From Acidobacteriota bacterium (lineage in GTDB: Bacteria > Acidobacteriota > Vicinamibacteria > Vicinamibacterales > UBA823), in NCBI GenBank assembly GCA_002730735.1, contig PCAU01000011.1, forward strand, positions 1 through 64,000: DNA of 64,000 nucleotides, written 5' to 3'. Shown here piece after piece: positions 54,323 to 62,594 of the stretch (positions within the stretch are counted from its first letter, which is position 1; every line of letters starts with the position of its first letter). The translations under genes and the position numbers were made by a program. A model generated the notes under the pieces. That model saw nothing but the letters and a program-made list of their open reading frames with translations, was not told the DNA's origin and ran no database searches.

Positions 54323-55126
54323 ATGCTCATTGCCGCCCTCCTTGGTGTTATTCAGGGGCTCACGGAGTTCCTGCCGGTTTCTAGTTCAGCTCATTTATTG
54401 TTGGTCAGAGAGTTTCTTGGATGGGACATCGGTCAATTTGGGCTCGCGTTCGATGTCGCTTGTCACCTTGGGACCCTTTTGGCAGTCGTGGTGTTTTTCT
54501 GGCACGACCTTACGGCTATGGCTCGGTCGTTGCCGCGTGTGCTCTCGACATCGCCTGGAGACGCTGGTCGCCAAGTGCAAATGCTTGTGCTTGGAACCCT
54601 GCCTATTGCTGTTAGTGGCTTAGCGTTTGAAGATGTCGTTGAATCGTCACTCCGCACTCCTGGTGTGACCGTATTCACACTGTCACTCGGCGCCGTCGCG
54701 TTCTTTCTTGTTGAACGAATGTCGCGTGGAATCGGCGACGGACGAACGGTGACTTGGTTGGTGGCACTGGCGATGGGTGTAGGTCAGGCGATAGCACTGA
54801 TTCCAGGCGTCTCACGGTCGGGTGCCACAATCGTAGTTGGTATGTCCTTAGGCCTCTCTCGTTCAGCGGCTGCTCGCTTTGCTTTTCTATTGGGGCTGCC
54901 GGCGATCATGGCAGCTGTTGGGCACACTGCGATCACACTCGAACCTAGTGAGGTAACGGGCTCGGTGGTTGTCTGGTTTCTGACTGGTCTTGTAATGTCG
55001 GCTATCGTGGGTTACGCGGTGATTGCTTGGTTCCTGCGATATATTGTCAAGCATTCGCTTGATGTGTTCGCGATCTATCGTCTAGTGCTGGCCGGCGTGG
55101 TATTGGTCTGGCTCTGGGGTGCGTAA
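54323..55126 (+). CDS. uppP: Undecaprenyl-diphosphatase UppP (BacA)
   Basis: A 267-residue polytopic membrane phosphatase that recycles undecaprenyl pyrophosphate to the monophosphate carrier used by MraY. Motif 1 QGLTEFLPVSSSAHLLL (Glu15, His24) and motif 2 PGVSRSGAT at 161-169 (Arg165) are intact. It follows secF by 23 nt and may be co-transcribed. Confidence 0.95.
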   Translation: MLIAALLGVIQGLTEFLPVSSSAHLLLVREFLGWDIGQFGLAFDVACHLGTLLAVVVFFWHDLTAMARSLPRVLSTSPGDAGRQVQMLVLGTLPIAVSGLAFEDVVESSLRTPGVTVFTLSLGAVAFFLVERMSRGIGDGRTVTWLVALAMGVGQAIALIPGVSRSGATIVVGMSLGLSRSAAARFAFLLGLPAIMAAVGHTAITLEPSEVTGSVVVWFLTGLVMSAIVGYAVIAWFLRYIVKHSLDVFAIYRLVLAGVVLVWLWGA

Positions 55127-55186
55127 GTTTTTCCACCAAGAGGTCTGGAAGATTCGGTCATTATTTGATCAGAACTGGTTGACTCA

Positions 55187-55813
55187 ATGCAATGGTTCCG
55201 TCGGAGTTTGATCGCGGGTTTTTTCGTGACCGTACCGCTCATTGTGAGCGTTGTGGCGCTGGTTTGGATGTTCCAGTGGATTGATGGTCTTATGGGCCCA
55301 TACCTGGTCCGCTGGTTGGGGCAGGAGGTGCCGGGCCTAGGTTTGCTCGCGACGATTGCAGGGATGCTTATCGTCGGCGCGGTCGCGACCAACGTCCTTG
55401 GCCGTCGGCTGGTGGAGCGCGCAGAGAAATACCTGATGCGGGTGCCGATTTTTAAGACGGTCTACGCGCCCGTAAAACAACTCATGTTGGCTTTTTCCCC
55501 TGACAATGAGTATGGATTCAAAAGGGTGGTCATTGTCGAGGACCTGGAGCGCGGTTTCGTTCTCGGATTTCTAACCAAAGAGTTCGACCTTGACCGTGGT
55601 CTCGGAGCCGAACGACTCATGGCGATTTATGTTCCGACCAACCACTTATACTTAGGAGACATTCGAATCTACCCGAGTCGGCTTGCCCGCTTTCCTAATA
55701 TTACGGTTCAAGAAGGGATTAGGATTTTTCTGACTGGTGGGATGGCTGTTGCTGATCTTGTCCGTGCGGACATAGAGCAAGTGTCCGATGGTCAGGCGTC
55801 AGAGCCTCTGTGA
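55187..55813 (+). CDS. DUF502-family membrane protein
   Basis: A 208-residue protein with two N-terminal membrane segments (about 9-30 and 55-75) and a soluble C-terminal domain. LIAGFFVTVPLIVSVVAL, PIFKTVYAPVKQLMLAFSP and VYVPTNHLYLGDI-type segments match DUF502. Function is unknown. The same family occurs in plants (COV-type proteins), where a vascular patterning phenotype is known but no biochemical role. It sits between uppP and the pyrophosphatase. Confidence 0.85.
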   Translation: MQWFRRSLIAGFFVTVPLIVSVVALVWMFQWIDGLMGPYLVRWLGQEVPGLGLLATIAGMLIVGAVATNVLGRRLVERAEKYLMRVPIFKTVYAPVKQLMLAFSPDNEYGFKRVVIVEDLERGFVLGFLTKEFDLDRGLGAERLMAIYVPTNHLYLGDIRIYPSRLARFPNITVQEGIRIFLTGGMAVADLVRADIEQVSDGQASEPL

Positions 55814-55920
55814 TCGCTTGCCTGCCTAATACGAGCCAGTAAGACCTGTCACACCAGTCCGAATGGGTGGACGAGGGAAGCTTGATGGCTCCTCAGGTCG
55901 CGTTGTTTGTGTGAACTCGA

Positions 55921-55950
55921 TTGACACATACGAGACTGGATTGTTACATT
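55921..55950 (+). promoter_or_regulatory. Promoter for the membrane pyrophosphatase gene
   Basis: TTGACA at 55921-55926 and TACATT at 55945-55950 are spaced by 18 nt, giving a start near 55957 and a ~53-nt leader. GAGAGG at 55999-56003 is the likely ribosome site. Confidence 0.6.
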
Positions 55951-56009
55951 GACGGGTTTCTTGGCGTGGTAACGGTGTCGGTAAGAGGTGTGACCGAGAG
56001 GAAATATCG

Positions 56010-58118
56010 ATGGAACAACGGCTCTTTTTGATGTTCGGCTTTGGCGCCCCGTTGTGCGCAGCTATTTTTGCTTTCGTTCTTATTCGGCAAATCAATCAGC
56101 GTGATGCTGGTAATGAACGGATGCAAAGTATAGCGGCTCTCATTCGGAGCGGAGCCATGGCCTTCTTACGTGTCGAGTACAGCGTGCTAGCTGTGTTTGT
56201 CGGGGTAATGTTTATCGTTCTTGCGGTCTTCCTGCCCCGGAGCGGCATGACGACGGCCATCAGTTTCCTTGTTGGAGCTGTACTTTCAGCGAGTGCCGGT
56301 TGGGTGGGTATGCGAACTGCGACTAGTGCGGCCGTTCGAACGACTCACGCTGCAAAGACTAGTCTTGGAAGCGCGCTGAGAGTGGCGTTTTGTAGCGGTG
56401 CGGTGATGGGATTGACTGTTGTGGCGCTTGGCACGCTAGGAATTGCGATCCTGTACTCAACATTTGGAGGACTAGATGGAGCCGGAGCTGCGGCCATCGA
56501 ATCGCTCTTCGGCTTGTCGCTTGGAGCTTCGTCAATCGCGCTTTTTGCCCGCGTGGGCGGGGGCATTTATACCAAAGCAGCCGATGTTGGTGCTGATCTT
56601 TCCGGCAAAGTAGAGGCGGGTATCCCCGAAGACGACCCTCGCAATCCGGCGACTATCGCCGACGCGGTGGGCGACAACGTTGGAGACGTAGCGGGCATGG
56701 GTGCTGACCTGTTCGAATCCTACGTAGGAAGCATTATTTCCTCGATTGCCCTTGCGTGGGCGATGACGGCATCATCGGCCCAGGCGTTATGGGGCTTATC
56801 GGCAAGCGACTTCGGAACAGTGCAGAATGGCCTGGTTTTGTTTCCGGTCGTACTTGCGGGTGTCGGTGTACTGTGTTCAATCGTCGGTACGTTCGCCGTG
56901 CGAACTAACAACGAGAAGGCTATTCAGGGTGCCCTGAACCGCGGTCTATTCACAGCGTCAATCTTGGTCCTCCTCGCTACTGCTGGATTGGTTTCCGTAA
57001 TGGGCTTACCGCTCGCGATACTTTGGTGTGTCGTCGCGGGGCTGACCTCTGGTGTGGCGATCGGCAAATTAACCGAGTACTACACTGCAAAGGATCTCGC
57101 GCCAGTGCAGAGGATTGCTCAGCAGTCGGAGACTGGTCCGGCCACTAATATCATCGCCGGCTTAGGAATCGGAATGATGTCGTGCGGAGGGCCGATTCTA
57201 GTGATTTGTCTGGCGATCTTCCTGAGTTTCGGTTGGGCAGGGCTTTACGGCATCGCCATTGCTGCTGTTGGGATGCTATCAACGCTCGGTATCAGTTTGG
57301 GGGTTGATGCCTACGGTCCAGTGGCGGACAACGCTGGAGGCATCGCTGAACTCAGTCGATGCGAACCGTTCGTGCGAGAACGTACCGACGCGCTGGACGC
57401 AGTTGGTAACACAACGGCCGCTATCGGAAAGGGCTTCGCGATTGGGTCGGCAGCGCTAACGGCGTTGGCACTGTTCAGCACGTATCGAGCGACCGCTGAT
57501 GCGGCGGTCGAGGCGGCAGGCGGCTCCGCTTCGTTCGACCAACGTCTGCTCAGTCTCAATCTCGACAATCCAAACGTTTTGCTCGGGATGTTTATCGGTG
57601 GAATGTTGCCATTCATCTTCTCGGCGTTAACCATGAACGCAGTTGGACGCTCGGCCAATAAGATGATTGAAGAGGTCCGGCGACAGTTCAAAACGATTCC
57701 TGGACTGTTGGAGGGGAAGGCCGAGCCCGACTCAGCGCAATGCGTTTCAATTTCGACAAAGGCTGCTATTCGGGAGATGTTGATGCCGGGCTTATTAGCC
57801 GTTATCGCGCCCATCGCTACGGGCTTTGCCCTTGGTGTTGCTGGGCTGGGTGGGCTCCTTGGCGGTTCGCTGGTAACCGGCGTCCTCATGGCGTTGATGA
57901 TGGCCAATGCTGGTGGGGCCTGGGACAACGCGAAAAAGTATATTGAGGAAGGTCATTTAGGCGGTAAGGGATCCGAGCCGCATAAAGCGGCGGTCATTGG
58001 AGATACGGTTGGAGACCCCTTTAAAGACACAGCGGGTCCGAGTTTGAATATTCTTATCAAACTGATGAGCATCGTATCGGTCATCTTTGCCCCTCTGGTG
58101 GTCGGCTGGATGCAGTGA
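56010..58118 (+). CDS. hppA: Membrane-bound cation-pumping pyrophosphatase, K+-dependent type
   Basis: A 702-residue protein with about 16 spans that couples pyrophosphate hydrolysis to H+ or Na+ pumping. The pyrophosphate site includes [20 protein letters not shown], the [19 protein letters not shown] segment and, near the end, [15 protein letters not shown] plus [20 protein letters not shown] at 466-471 has Ala where K+-independent enzymes carry Lys, so it should need potassium. Whether it moves Na+ or H+ was not resolved. It recovers energy from pyrophosphate released in biosynthesis. Confidence 0.95.
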   Translation: MEQRLFLMFGFGAPLCAAIFAFVLIRQINQRDAGNERMQSIAALIRSGAMAFLRVEYSVLAVFVGVMFIVLAVFLPRSGMTTAISFLVGAVLSASAGWVGMRTATSAAVRTTHAAKTSLGSALRVAFCSGAVMGLTVVALGTLGIAILYSTFGGLDGAGAAAIESLFGLSLGASSIALFARVGGGIYTKAADVGADLSGKVEAGIPEDDPRNPATIADAVGDNVGDVAGMGADLFESYVGSIISSIALAWAMTASSAQALWGLSASDFGTVQNGLVLFPVVLAGVGVLCSIVGTFAVRTNNEKAIQGALNRGLFTASILVLLATAGLVSVMGLPLAILWCVVAGLTSGVAIGKLTEYYTAKDLAPVQRIAQQSETGPATNIIAGLGIGMMSCGGPILVICLAIFLSFGWAGLYGIAIAAVGMLSTLGISLGVDAYGPVADNAGGIAELSRCEPFVRERTDALDAVGNTTAAIGKGFAIGSAALTALALFSTYRATADAAVEAAGGSASFDQRLLSLNLDNPNVLLGMFIGGMLPFIFSALTMNAVGRSANKMIEEVRRQFKTIPGLLEGKAEPDSAQCVSISTKAAIREMLMPGLLAVIAPIATGFALGVAGLGGLLGGSLVTGVLMALMMANAGGAWDNAKKYIEEGHLGGKGSEPHKAAVIGDTVGDPFKDTAGPSLNILIKLMSIVSVIFAPLVVGWMQ

Positions 58119-58279
58119 GGCTCTAAAGGTATGATTTAATTAGTTTTGGAGGATTTGGCTTTTCGATTTCCTCGTGATTTTGGGCTGCCAAATTGTCCAG
58201 TCTTTTTCGATGAAGCTTTGCCGGTGGGGCTGATTATTGGTTTAGGAACACGCTGCCTGGACTTTGTGGCGTTTATTAG

Positions 58280-58309
58280 TTGACGCGGGTTTTTCGCTCT
58301 GCTTAGAAT
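58280..58309 (+). promoter_or_regulatory. Promoter for the tonB-exbB-exbD operon
   Basis: TTGACG at 58280-58285 and TAGAAT at 58304-58309 with an 18-nt spacer; predicted start near 58316. The same TTGACG-N18 form is found on the minus strand at 62433-62404 upstream of the TPR lipoprotein. Confidence 0.65.
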
Positions 58310-58360
58310 GGACGGTCATGTGCTGCTTCATTCGCGGATGCGGCGCGTAGGAGGTTGATA

Positions 58361-59074
58361 TTGGCTGAGATGTTCGGTGACATTACCAACCCCCAGGTGA
58401 GGGTGGGATCGCAGAAGTGGTACACCGTGCCGGTGTCGATTCTTCTGCATGTCCTTCTCGTTGGCGCGGTTATTATCGTTCCGTTAATGGCGGCTGACAT
58501 CCTGCCGACTCCACCAACGATGATGGCTTTCGTGGCTGCTCCACCGCCACCGCCGCCACCGCCGCCACCGCCACCACCACCAGCCTCTGTGGATAGACCG
58601 CCGCCACCGGACATCACCCCGGACGCTGCGCCGGTTCAGGCTCCTGAGCAAATCACTGCTGAAACCGGTATCACCATCGATACGGGAATTGTCGGTGGTG
58701 TTGAAGGTGGCGTTGCTGGCGGTATTGTAGGCGGTGTTGTCGGTGGCCTAGACTTAGCGCCGCCACCACCGCCGCCACCACCAACTGAGCCGATCCGTGT
58801 GGGTGGCAACATCAGGCCGCCGGCGAAGACCCGCGACGTGGCTCCGATCTATCCAGCGATTGCGCAGTCAGCTCGAGTGCAAGGGATTGTGATTATTGAA
58901 GCGACCATCGCAGCGGACGGTCGAGTGACTGATGCCAATGTGTTGCGCTCGATTCCTCTGCTTGATGCTGCCGCTCTGACGGCGGTGCGACAGTGGGAGT
59001 TTTCGCCGACGCTTCTGAATGGGATTCCTGTTCCAGTCATCATGACGGTGACGGTGAATTTCACGCTGCAGTAG
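58361..59074 (+). CDS. tonB: TonB-family energy transducer
   Basis: A ~237-residue periplasm-spanning protein that transmits ExbBD-derived energy to outer-membrane receptors. I choose the TTG at 58361 because AGGAGG at 58349-58354 is exactly 6 nt away; an in-frame TTG at 58355 is too close. One membrane span (about 23-43) is followed by 14 consecutive prolines at 61-74, a second Pro run and a glycine-valine tract (about 106-127) before a third Pro run. The C-terminal TonB domain runs from about 155 (PIYPAIAQSARVQGIVIIEA) with VRQWEFSPTLLNGIPV. This Pro/Gly spacer is typical of acidobacterial TonB proteins. Confidence 0.9.
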   Translation: MAEMFGDITNPQVRVGSQKWYTVPVSILLHVLLVGAVIIVPLMAADILPTPPTMMAFVAAPPPPPPPPPPPPPPASVDRPPPPDITPDAAPVQAPEQITAETGITIDTGIVGGVEGGVAGGIVGGVVGGLDLAPPPPPPPPTEPIRVGGNIRPPAKTRDVAPIYPAIAQSARVQGIVIIEATIAADGRVTDANVLRSIPLLDAAALTAVRQWEFSPTLLNGIPVPVIMTVTVNFTLQ

Positions 59075-59193
59075 CGTGCTACGGTCGACGGATTTGAGAG
59101 ACAAGAATTTAATGAAGATGTGGAAGTGGGGCCGTCCTAGCGCCCACTCACCGGAGGCCGGAACAATCTGTTTTTTAAACGGGAGGATGGGCG

Positions 59194-59877
59194 ATGGAAG
59201 GAACTAATTTAGTCGAGATGTGGGGACAGATGGGTTTTGTCGCGAAAGGGATCGCGGTCGTCCTCTTCTTCATGTCATTCTGGTCGGTCGGCGTGGCTGT
59301 TGAACGGATGTTTACCTTCATGCAGGCTCGGAAGCAGTCGAAGGAGTATGCACCGCAGGTGGCCAAGCACCTCAAGTCTGGTAGCTTGAAGGATGCGATT
59401 GCCCTTGCAAAGAAGGAAGACTACAAGTACAGCCACTTGGCCAAAGTCGTCACGGCGGGAATTCAGGAGTATCAGTTCCAGCAGGAATCTGGTGGCGGCC
59501 GCCTGCAACGTGACGACATGCTGGATACTGTACGACGGGCGATTCAGCGTGCATCGGCTCTGACGGCCAACGACCTGAAGAAGGGTGTTCCGTCGTTGGC
59601 GACCATTGGTTCAACGGCGCCGTTTGTTGGCTTGCTTGGCACTGTTGTCGGTATTATCAACGCCTTTGTCGGCATTGCGTCGACTGGGTCTGGTGGTATT
59701 GGTGCGGTGTCCGCAGGTATCGCGGAGGCGCTTGTGGAGACCGCGCTCGGGCTCGTCGTGGCCATACCGGCGGTCTGGTTCTATAACTATTTGACCGGCA
59801 TAGTCGATTACTTCAACGTTGAGATGGACAACTCGGCATCTGAGTTGATTGACTACTTCATCAAGAAGACGGCGTAA
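59194..59877 (+). CDS. exbB: ExbB/TolQ/MotA-family proton channel protein
   Basis: A 227-residue protein with three spans (about 13-32, 132-160 and 175-198). GSTAPFVGLLGTVVGIINAF and AGIAEALVETALGLVVAIPAVWFYN are the MotA/TolQ/ExbB signature segments in spans 2 and 3. With ExbD it forms the proton-driven motor that powers TonB. GGGAGG-type purines (GGGAGG at 59180-59185) precede the ATG. It lies 119 nt after tonB. Confidence 0.93.
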   Translation: MEGTNLVEMWGQMGFVAKGIAVVLFFMSFWSVGVAVERMFTFMQARKQSKEYAPQVAKHLKSGSLKDAIALAKKEDYKYSHLAKVVTAGIQEYQFQQESGGGRLQRDDMLDTVRRAIQRASALTANDLKKGVPSLATIGSTAPFVGLLGTVVGIINAFVGIASTGSGGIGAVSAGIAEALVETALGLVVAIPAVWFYNYLTGIVDYFNVEMDNSASELIDYFIKKTA

Positions 59878-59898
59878 TAGTCTGTCCGCTCACGTCTG

Positions 59899-59923
59899 CC
59901 ATGGTGCCAAGCAGGTGCCATGG
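59899..59923 (+). other. Stem-loop between exbB and exbD
   Basis: CCATGGTGCC (59899-59908) and GGTGCCATGG (59914-59923) can form a 10-bp RNA stem with two G-U pairs and a 5-nt loop. It sits in the 93-nt gap between exbB and the first exbD, with no T run. It might alter mRNA decay and so the ExbB:ExbD ratio. Confidence 0.45.
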
Positions 59924-59970
59924 TGTGGCGCGGGACGCGCGTGTTTGCGTAACAGACAAGGAGACTCTTT

Positions 59971-60405
59971 ATGGCTATGGACCTGGGCGGCGCCAAAGGC
60001 GGGGTCAAGTCCGACATCAACGTCACACCACTGGTTGACGTGATGCTGGTGCTCCTGATCATTATGATGCTCGTTGCCCCAATGTTGCAGCAAGGTGTCG
60101 ATGTTCGGCTGCCACAGGCAGCGAACACAGTCGACAAACCGGAGACGCAGGGCCAGACGGTACTGTCGATAACTGCCGACAGGCGGTTTTATGTCAATTC
60201 CGTCCAGGTGGCTGAAACCGAGATGCTGAATCGCATCCAGGGCGCGCTTGAAGAGACGCGTGAGCGGATTGTCTTGATTAAAGGCGATGAAGATGCGTCG
60301 TATGGCTCGATCATGACGGTCATGGATGAATTGCGGCGGGTTGGTATCGAGGACGTCGGTCTTATCGTCGATCGCCGGCTGCGGGCAGGCATCGGAGGTG
60401 ACTAG
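59971..60405 (+). CDS. exbD: ExbD/TolR-family protein (first copy)
   Basis: A 144-residue protein with one N-terminal span (about 22-42) following the motif SDINVTPLVDVMLVLLIIMM, in which Asp is the proton-carrying residue. The periplasmic domain (about 50-140) ends in VGLIVDRRL. AAGGAG lies 7 nt before the ATG. It is followed 2 nt later by a second, divergent copy. Confidence 0.92.
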   Translation: MAMDLGGAKGGVKSDINVTPLVDVMLVLLIIMMLVAPMLQQGVDVRLPQAANTVDKPETQGQTVLSITADRRFYVNSVQVAETEMLNRIQGALEETRERIVLIKGDEDASYGSIMTVMDELRRVGIEDVGLIVDRRLRAGIGGD

Positions 60406-60407
60406 TA

Positions 60408-60869
60408 ATGGCAAGAATGAAAGAAAAGACGAACAAGGGTGCGCACATGGAGACCAGCTGTGACATGAATGTCACGCCGCTGATTGATGTGCTTCTCGTG
60501 CTGCTTATTATCTTCATGGCCGCGCTTCCGCTTACTCAGAAGGGCGTTGATATTAACCTTCCGGCTGAGACACGCTCAGCGAATCAAGCACAGCCTGATA
60601 CCAGTCAGATTGTGCTTGAATACACCGCTGACCGTCGTGTGTCAGTGAATAAACAAGAGGTTCAGCTCCGCGAGGTAGCCGCTCGTCTGCGAACCATCTT
60701 TGAGCAGCGGAAGGACAAGACGATGTTCATTGCTGGAGCAGCCACCTTGCGCTACGGTGAAATCATCGACATCATCGACGCGGCGAAAGGTGCGGGTGTT
60801 GACAAGGTCGGCATCGTTACCGATGGTATGCGTCAGGCAGCTGGTGTAACGGGTGGTGGGGGAGGCTAG
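60408..60869 (+). CDS. exbD: ExbD/TolR-family protein (second copy)
   Basis: A 153-residue paralogue of the preceding protein. The N-terminal SCDMNVTPLIDVLLVLLIIF motif and span are present; the periplasmic part (GVDINLPAETRSANQ onward) differs clearly from the first copy, and the C-terminus ends in Gly. A heteromeric ExbD pair, or separate pairing with the same ExbB, is likely. A terminator follows 24 nt after the stop. Confidence 0.92.
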   Translation: MARMKEKTNKGAHMETSCDMNVTPLIDVLLVLLIIFMAALPLTQKGVDINLPAETRSANQAQPDTSQIVLEYTADRRVSVNKQEVQLREVAARLRTIFEQRKDKTMFIAGAATLRYGEIIDIIDAAKGAGVDKVGIVTDGMRQAAGVTGGGGG

Positions 60870-60893
60870 GCTCAACTCCTCAAGATCGATTTG

Positions 60894-60932
60894 AACGGCG
60901 GCGCGTGCACTGTGTGTATGCGCCGTTTTTTT
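60894..60932 (+). terminator. Intrinsic terminator of the tonB-exbBD operon
   Basis: AACGGCG (60894-60900) pairs with CGCCGTT (60921-60927), enclosing further partly pairing GC-rich bases, and merges into seven Ts (60926-60932). Confidence 0.85.
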
Positions 60933-61219
60933 GAGTACCATTTTCCTACCAGACCAGAATCTTCGAGTTAAGACTGAAACCTTCAAAAGGGTAAGAGATT
61001 TGGTTTCTTGCTCGAAATATCTCCACGTTGATACAGTTGAGGTCTAACACCTAGGTATTTCTCCGGTCTTTCCTCAGTTTCCTTGCGTGTTTGATGCAGA
61101 TAGCTATTCGGGCGGCTCTAACATTCTTGCGTTAGCGAGGAGGAATCTTTAATTGACCTTTGGCGTTGCCGGGCAGACGAAGACTGCAGTTTGTTCGAGG
61201 TGTGGCGGTGAAGGCCTAG
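60933..61219. other. Intergenic region between convergent operons, no convincing gene
   Basis: The region is relatively AT-rich at first and has a small hairpin CTAAC/GTTAG at 61118-61135. AGGAGG at 61138-61143 is an excellent ribosome-binding sequence, but the frames behind it (TTG at 61153, or ATT at 61152) either run into the terminator and the antisense of the lipoprotein gene or stop after 20 codons. I see no gene. Confidence 0.4.
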
Positions 61220-61256
61220 AAAAAACGGCCAGCCCCCTAAAGGGAACCGGCCGTTT
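61220..61256 (-). terminator. Intrinsic terminator of the TPR lipoprotein gene
   Basis: On the minus strand AAACGGCC (61256-61249) pairs with GGCCGTTT (61230-61223), the T run continuing to 61220. It lies 27 nt past the lipoprotein stop codon. Confidence 0.85.
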
Positions 61257-61282
61257 CGTGTCCGTGTGCGAGCAAACGTTGA

Positions 61283-62278
61283 TTAACCGCCGCTGGAGGC
61301 CGCCGCCGCCGCCGCAACAGCTCGCTCCTGTTGTTCGAGACGGAGCTCGTTTGCCCGTTCGCGAAGTGCATCTGCCTCGGCGATCAAGGCATCTTGTGTT
61401 GCCTTATTGGTCGTGGCGTTTGCTTGCATTCTGAGTAGGATGTTCTTGTAGGTCATTGCTTCGTGGTAGTCATCCTTCAACTCGAGTGCTTGATCTACTT
61501 CAACGATGCCTTCCGCAACGTACCCTGCCTTTTCCTCTTCATCTAATCGGAAGTCGCGAAACGCTTTCTCCCAGAAATACGTAGCGAGTGTGTAATACGC
61601 TTCTGGGTTGTCCGGCTCGATCGCCGCTCTACTTCTAAGTGCTGTGATCGTCTCCTCGAACATCTCTTGACGGTTGAAGAACGCAGCCAATTGTAAGTAG
61701 ACCGAAGGATCGCGAGGCTGGAGGTCAACGACGTTTCTGAGGATCGTCTCGGCCTCTTGGGCCTGCCCTGAGTCTTCATAGAGTCGTGCCAGTGCAAAGT
61801 GATTGGCGACCTCGTCAGGGTTTAACTCGATCATCCTGCGGATGATCGGCTCAGCTGCACCTGGGTTGTTCAATTTATCCGGACCATAAGTGGCTACGAG
61901 GTATTCCATCGACAGTTGCTGCATATCCGGGTTGTCGATAATCTGCTCAGAAGCCAATCGGTAGTTCTCGACTGCTTTTTCCAGTAAGACGTCATTCTCT
62001 GGCTCGCCACGCCGACTCGGTCTATACATTTGGTCGTAGCTGTTTCCCAGATAGAAATAGGCAACACGGAGCTCGGGTGCAGAATCGAACGCGCCGCTGT
62101 CGGCTACCGTTAGCTCGTAAGCGTGCGCGGCCCGCTCGTACTCAGCCTGCGTGTACAGGCCATTCGCTTCCTTGAAATTCTTTCGAGCCATGAGCATGGA
62201 GTAGTAGTCACAGCCGGCTAGTGAAACGCTTAGCGCCGCCACGATGGTCAACCGCGGCATAATCCGTCGCATATTCAT
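61283..62278 (-). CDS. TPR-repeat lipoprotein
   Basis: About 331 residues from the ATG at 62278, which is preceded by AAAAGGGG at a good distance; ATGs upstream at 62314 lack a site. A signal sequence ends in LAGC, so Cys is probably lipid-modified. The rest consists of TPR-like helices (for example ALARLYEDSGQAQEAETILRN, VYLQLAAFFNRQEMFEETIT), ending in an Ala/Ser/Gly-rich tail. Function unknown; related TPR lipoproteins support envelope or TonB-linked machines. It is convergent with the tonB-exbBD operon and divergent from rel. Confidence 0.82.
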   Translation of the reverse strand: MNMRRIMPRLTIVAALSVSLAGCDYYSMLMARKNFKEANGLYTQAEYERAAHAYELTVADSGAFDSAPELRVAYFYLGNSYDQMYRPSRRGEPENDVLLEKAVENYRLASEQIIDNPDMQQLSMEYLVATYGPDKLNNPGAAEPIIRRMIELNPDEVANHFALARLYEDSGQAQEAETILRNVVDLQPRDPSVYLQLAAFFNRQEMFEETITALRSRAAIEPDNPEAYYTLATYFWEKAFRDFRLDEEEKAGYVAEGIVEVDQALELKDDYHEAMTYKNILLRMQANATTNKATQDALIAEADALRERANELRLEQQERAVAAAAAASSGG

Positions 62279-62354
62279 GATTTCCCCTTTTAACTGCATC
62301 TCGAGTCTCTCCATTTAGAGCACGGAAACCTGTTGACCAAAACCCGGTCAAAGG

Positions 62355-62393
62355 GGGGCGAGAAATCTCGGGCAAGACCCGCGAGAACGCCCC
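62355..62393 (-). other. Stable stem-loop at the 5' end of the lipoprotein mRNA
   Basis: GGGGCG (62355-62360) pairs with CGCCCC (62388-62393), and inside it TCTC-GGG pairs with CCC-GC-GAGA around CAAGA. With the promoter at 62404-62433 the transcript should start about 4 nt before this hairpin. It has no T run close by, so it is more likely a stability or regulatory element than a terminator. Confidence 0.6.
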
Positions 62394-62403
62394 GAACCGA
62401 GCC

Positions 62404-62433
62404 AGTATAGTGAACCAAAAAACGACCCGTCAA
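62404..62433 (-). promoter_or_regulatory. Promoter for the TPR lipoprotein gene
   Basis: Minus strand: TTGACG (62433-62428), 18-nt spacer, TATACT (62409-62404), start near 62397. It gives an untranslated leader of ~120 nt that begins with the stem-loop above. Confidence 0.7.
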
Positions 62434-62594
62434 GCTTGTTTGAGGTTTTGGTCGATTAACCTTCACAGGCTTCTAGGCTGCCCGCGCACTGGTTGTGGAA
62501 CCCTAACGTCCTTGACCGGTTCCAAGAGCCGTCTCTATCATGGTGTCAGGATGGTCCACAAGTAACGGATCTCATTACTGGAACACCGCTTGTC

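Noticed and set aside
58541-58582. Short CCA/CCG tandem repeat
   Set aside because: It is the codon run for 14 prolines in TonB, so it is explained by the protein.
61153-61434. 93-codon plus-strand frame starting TTG after a good ribosome site
   Set aside because: It reads through the lipoprotein terminator and then lies antisense to that gene; the Pro/Arg-rich end is a shadow.
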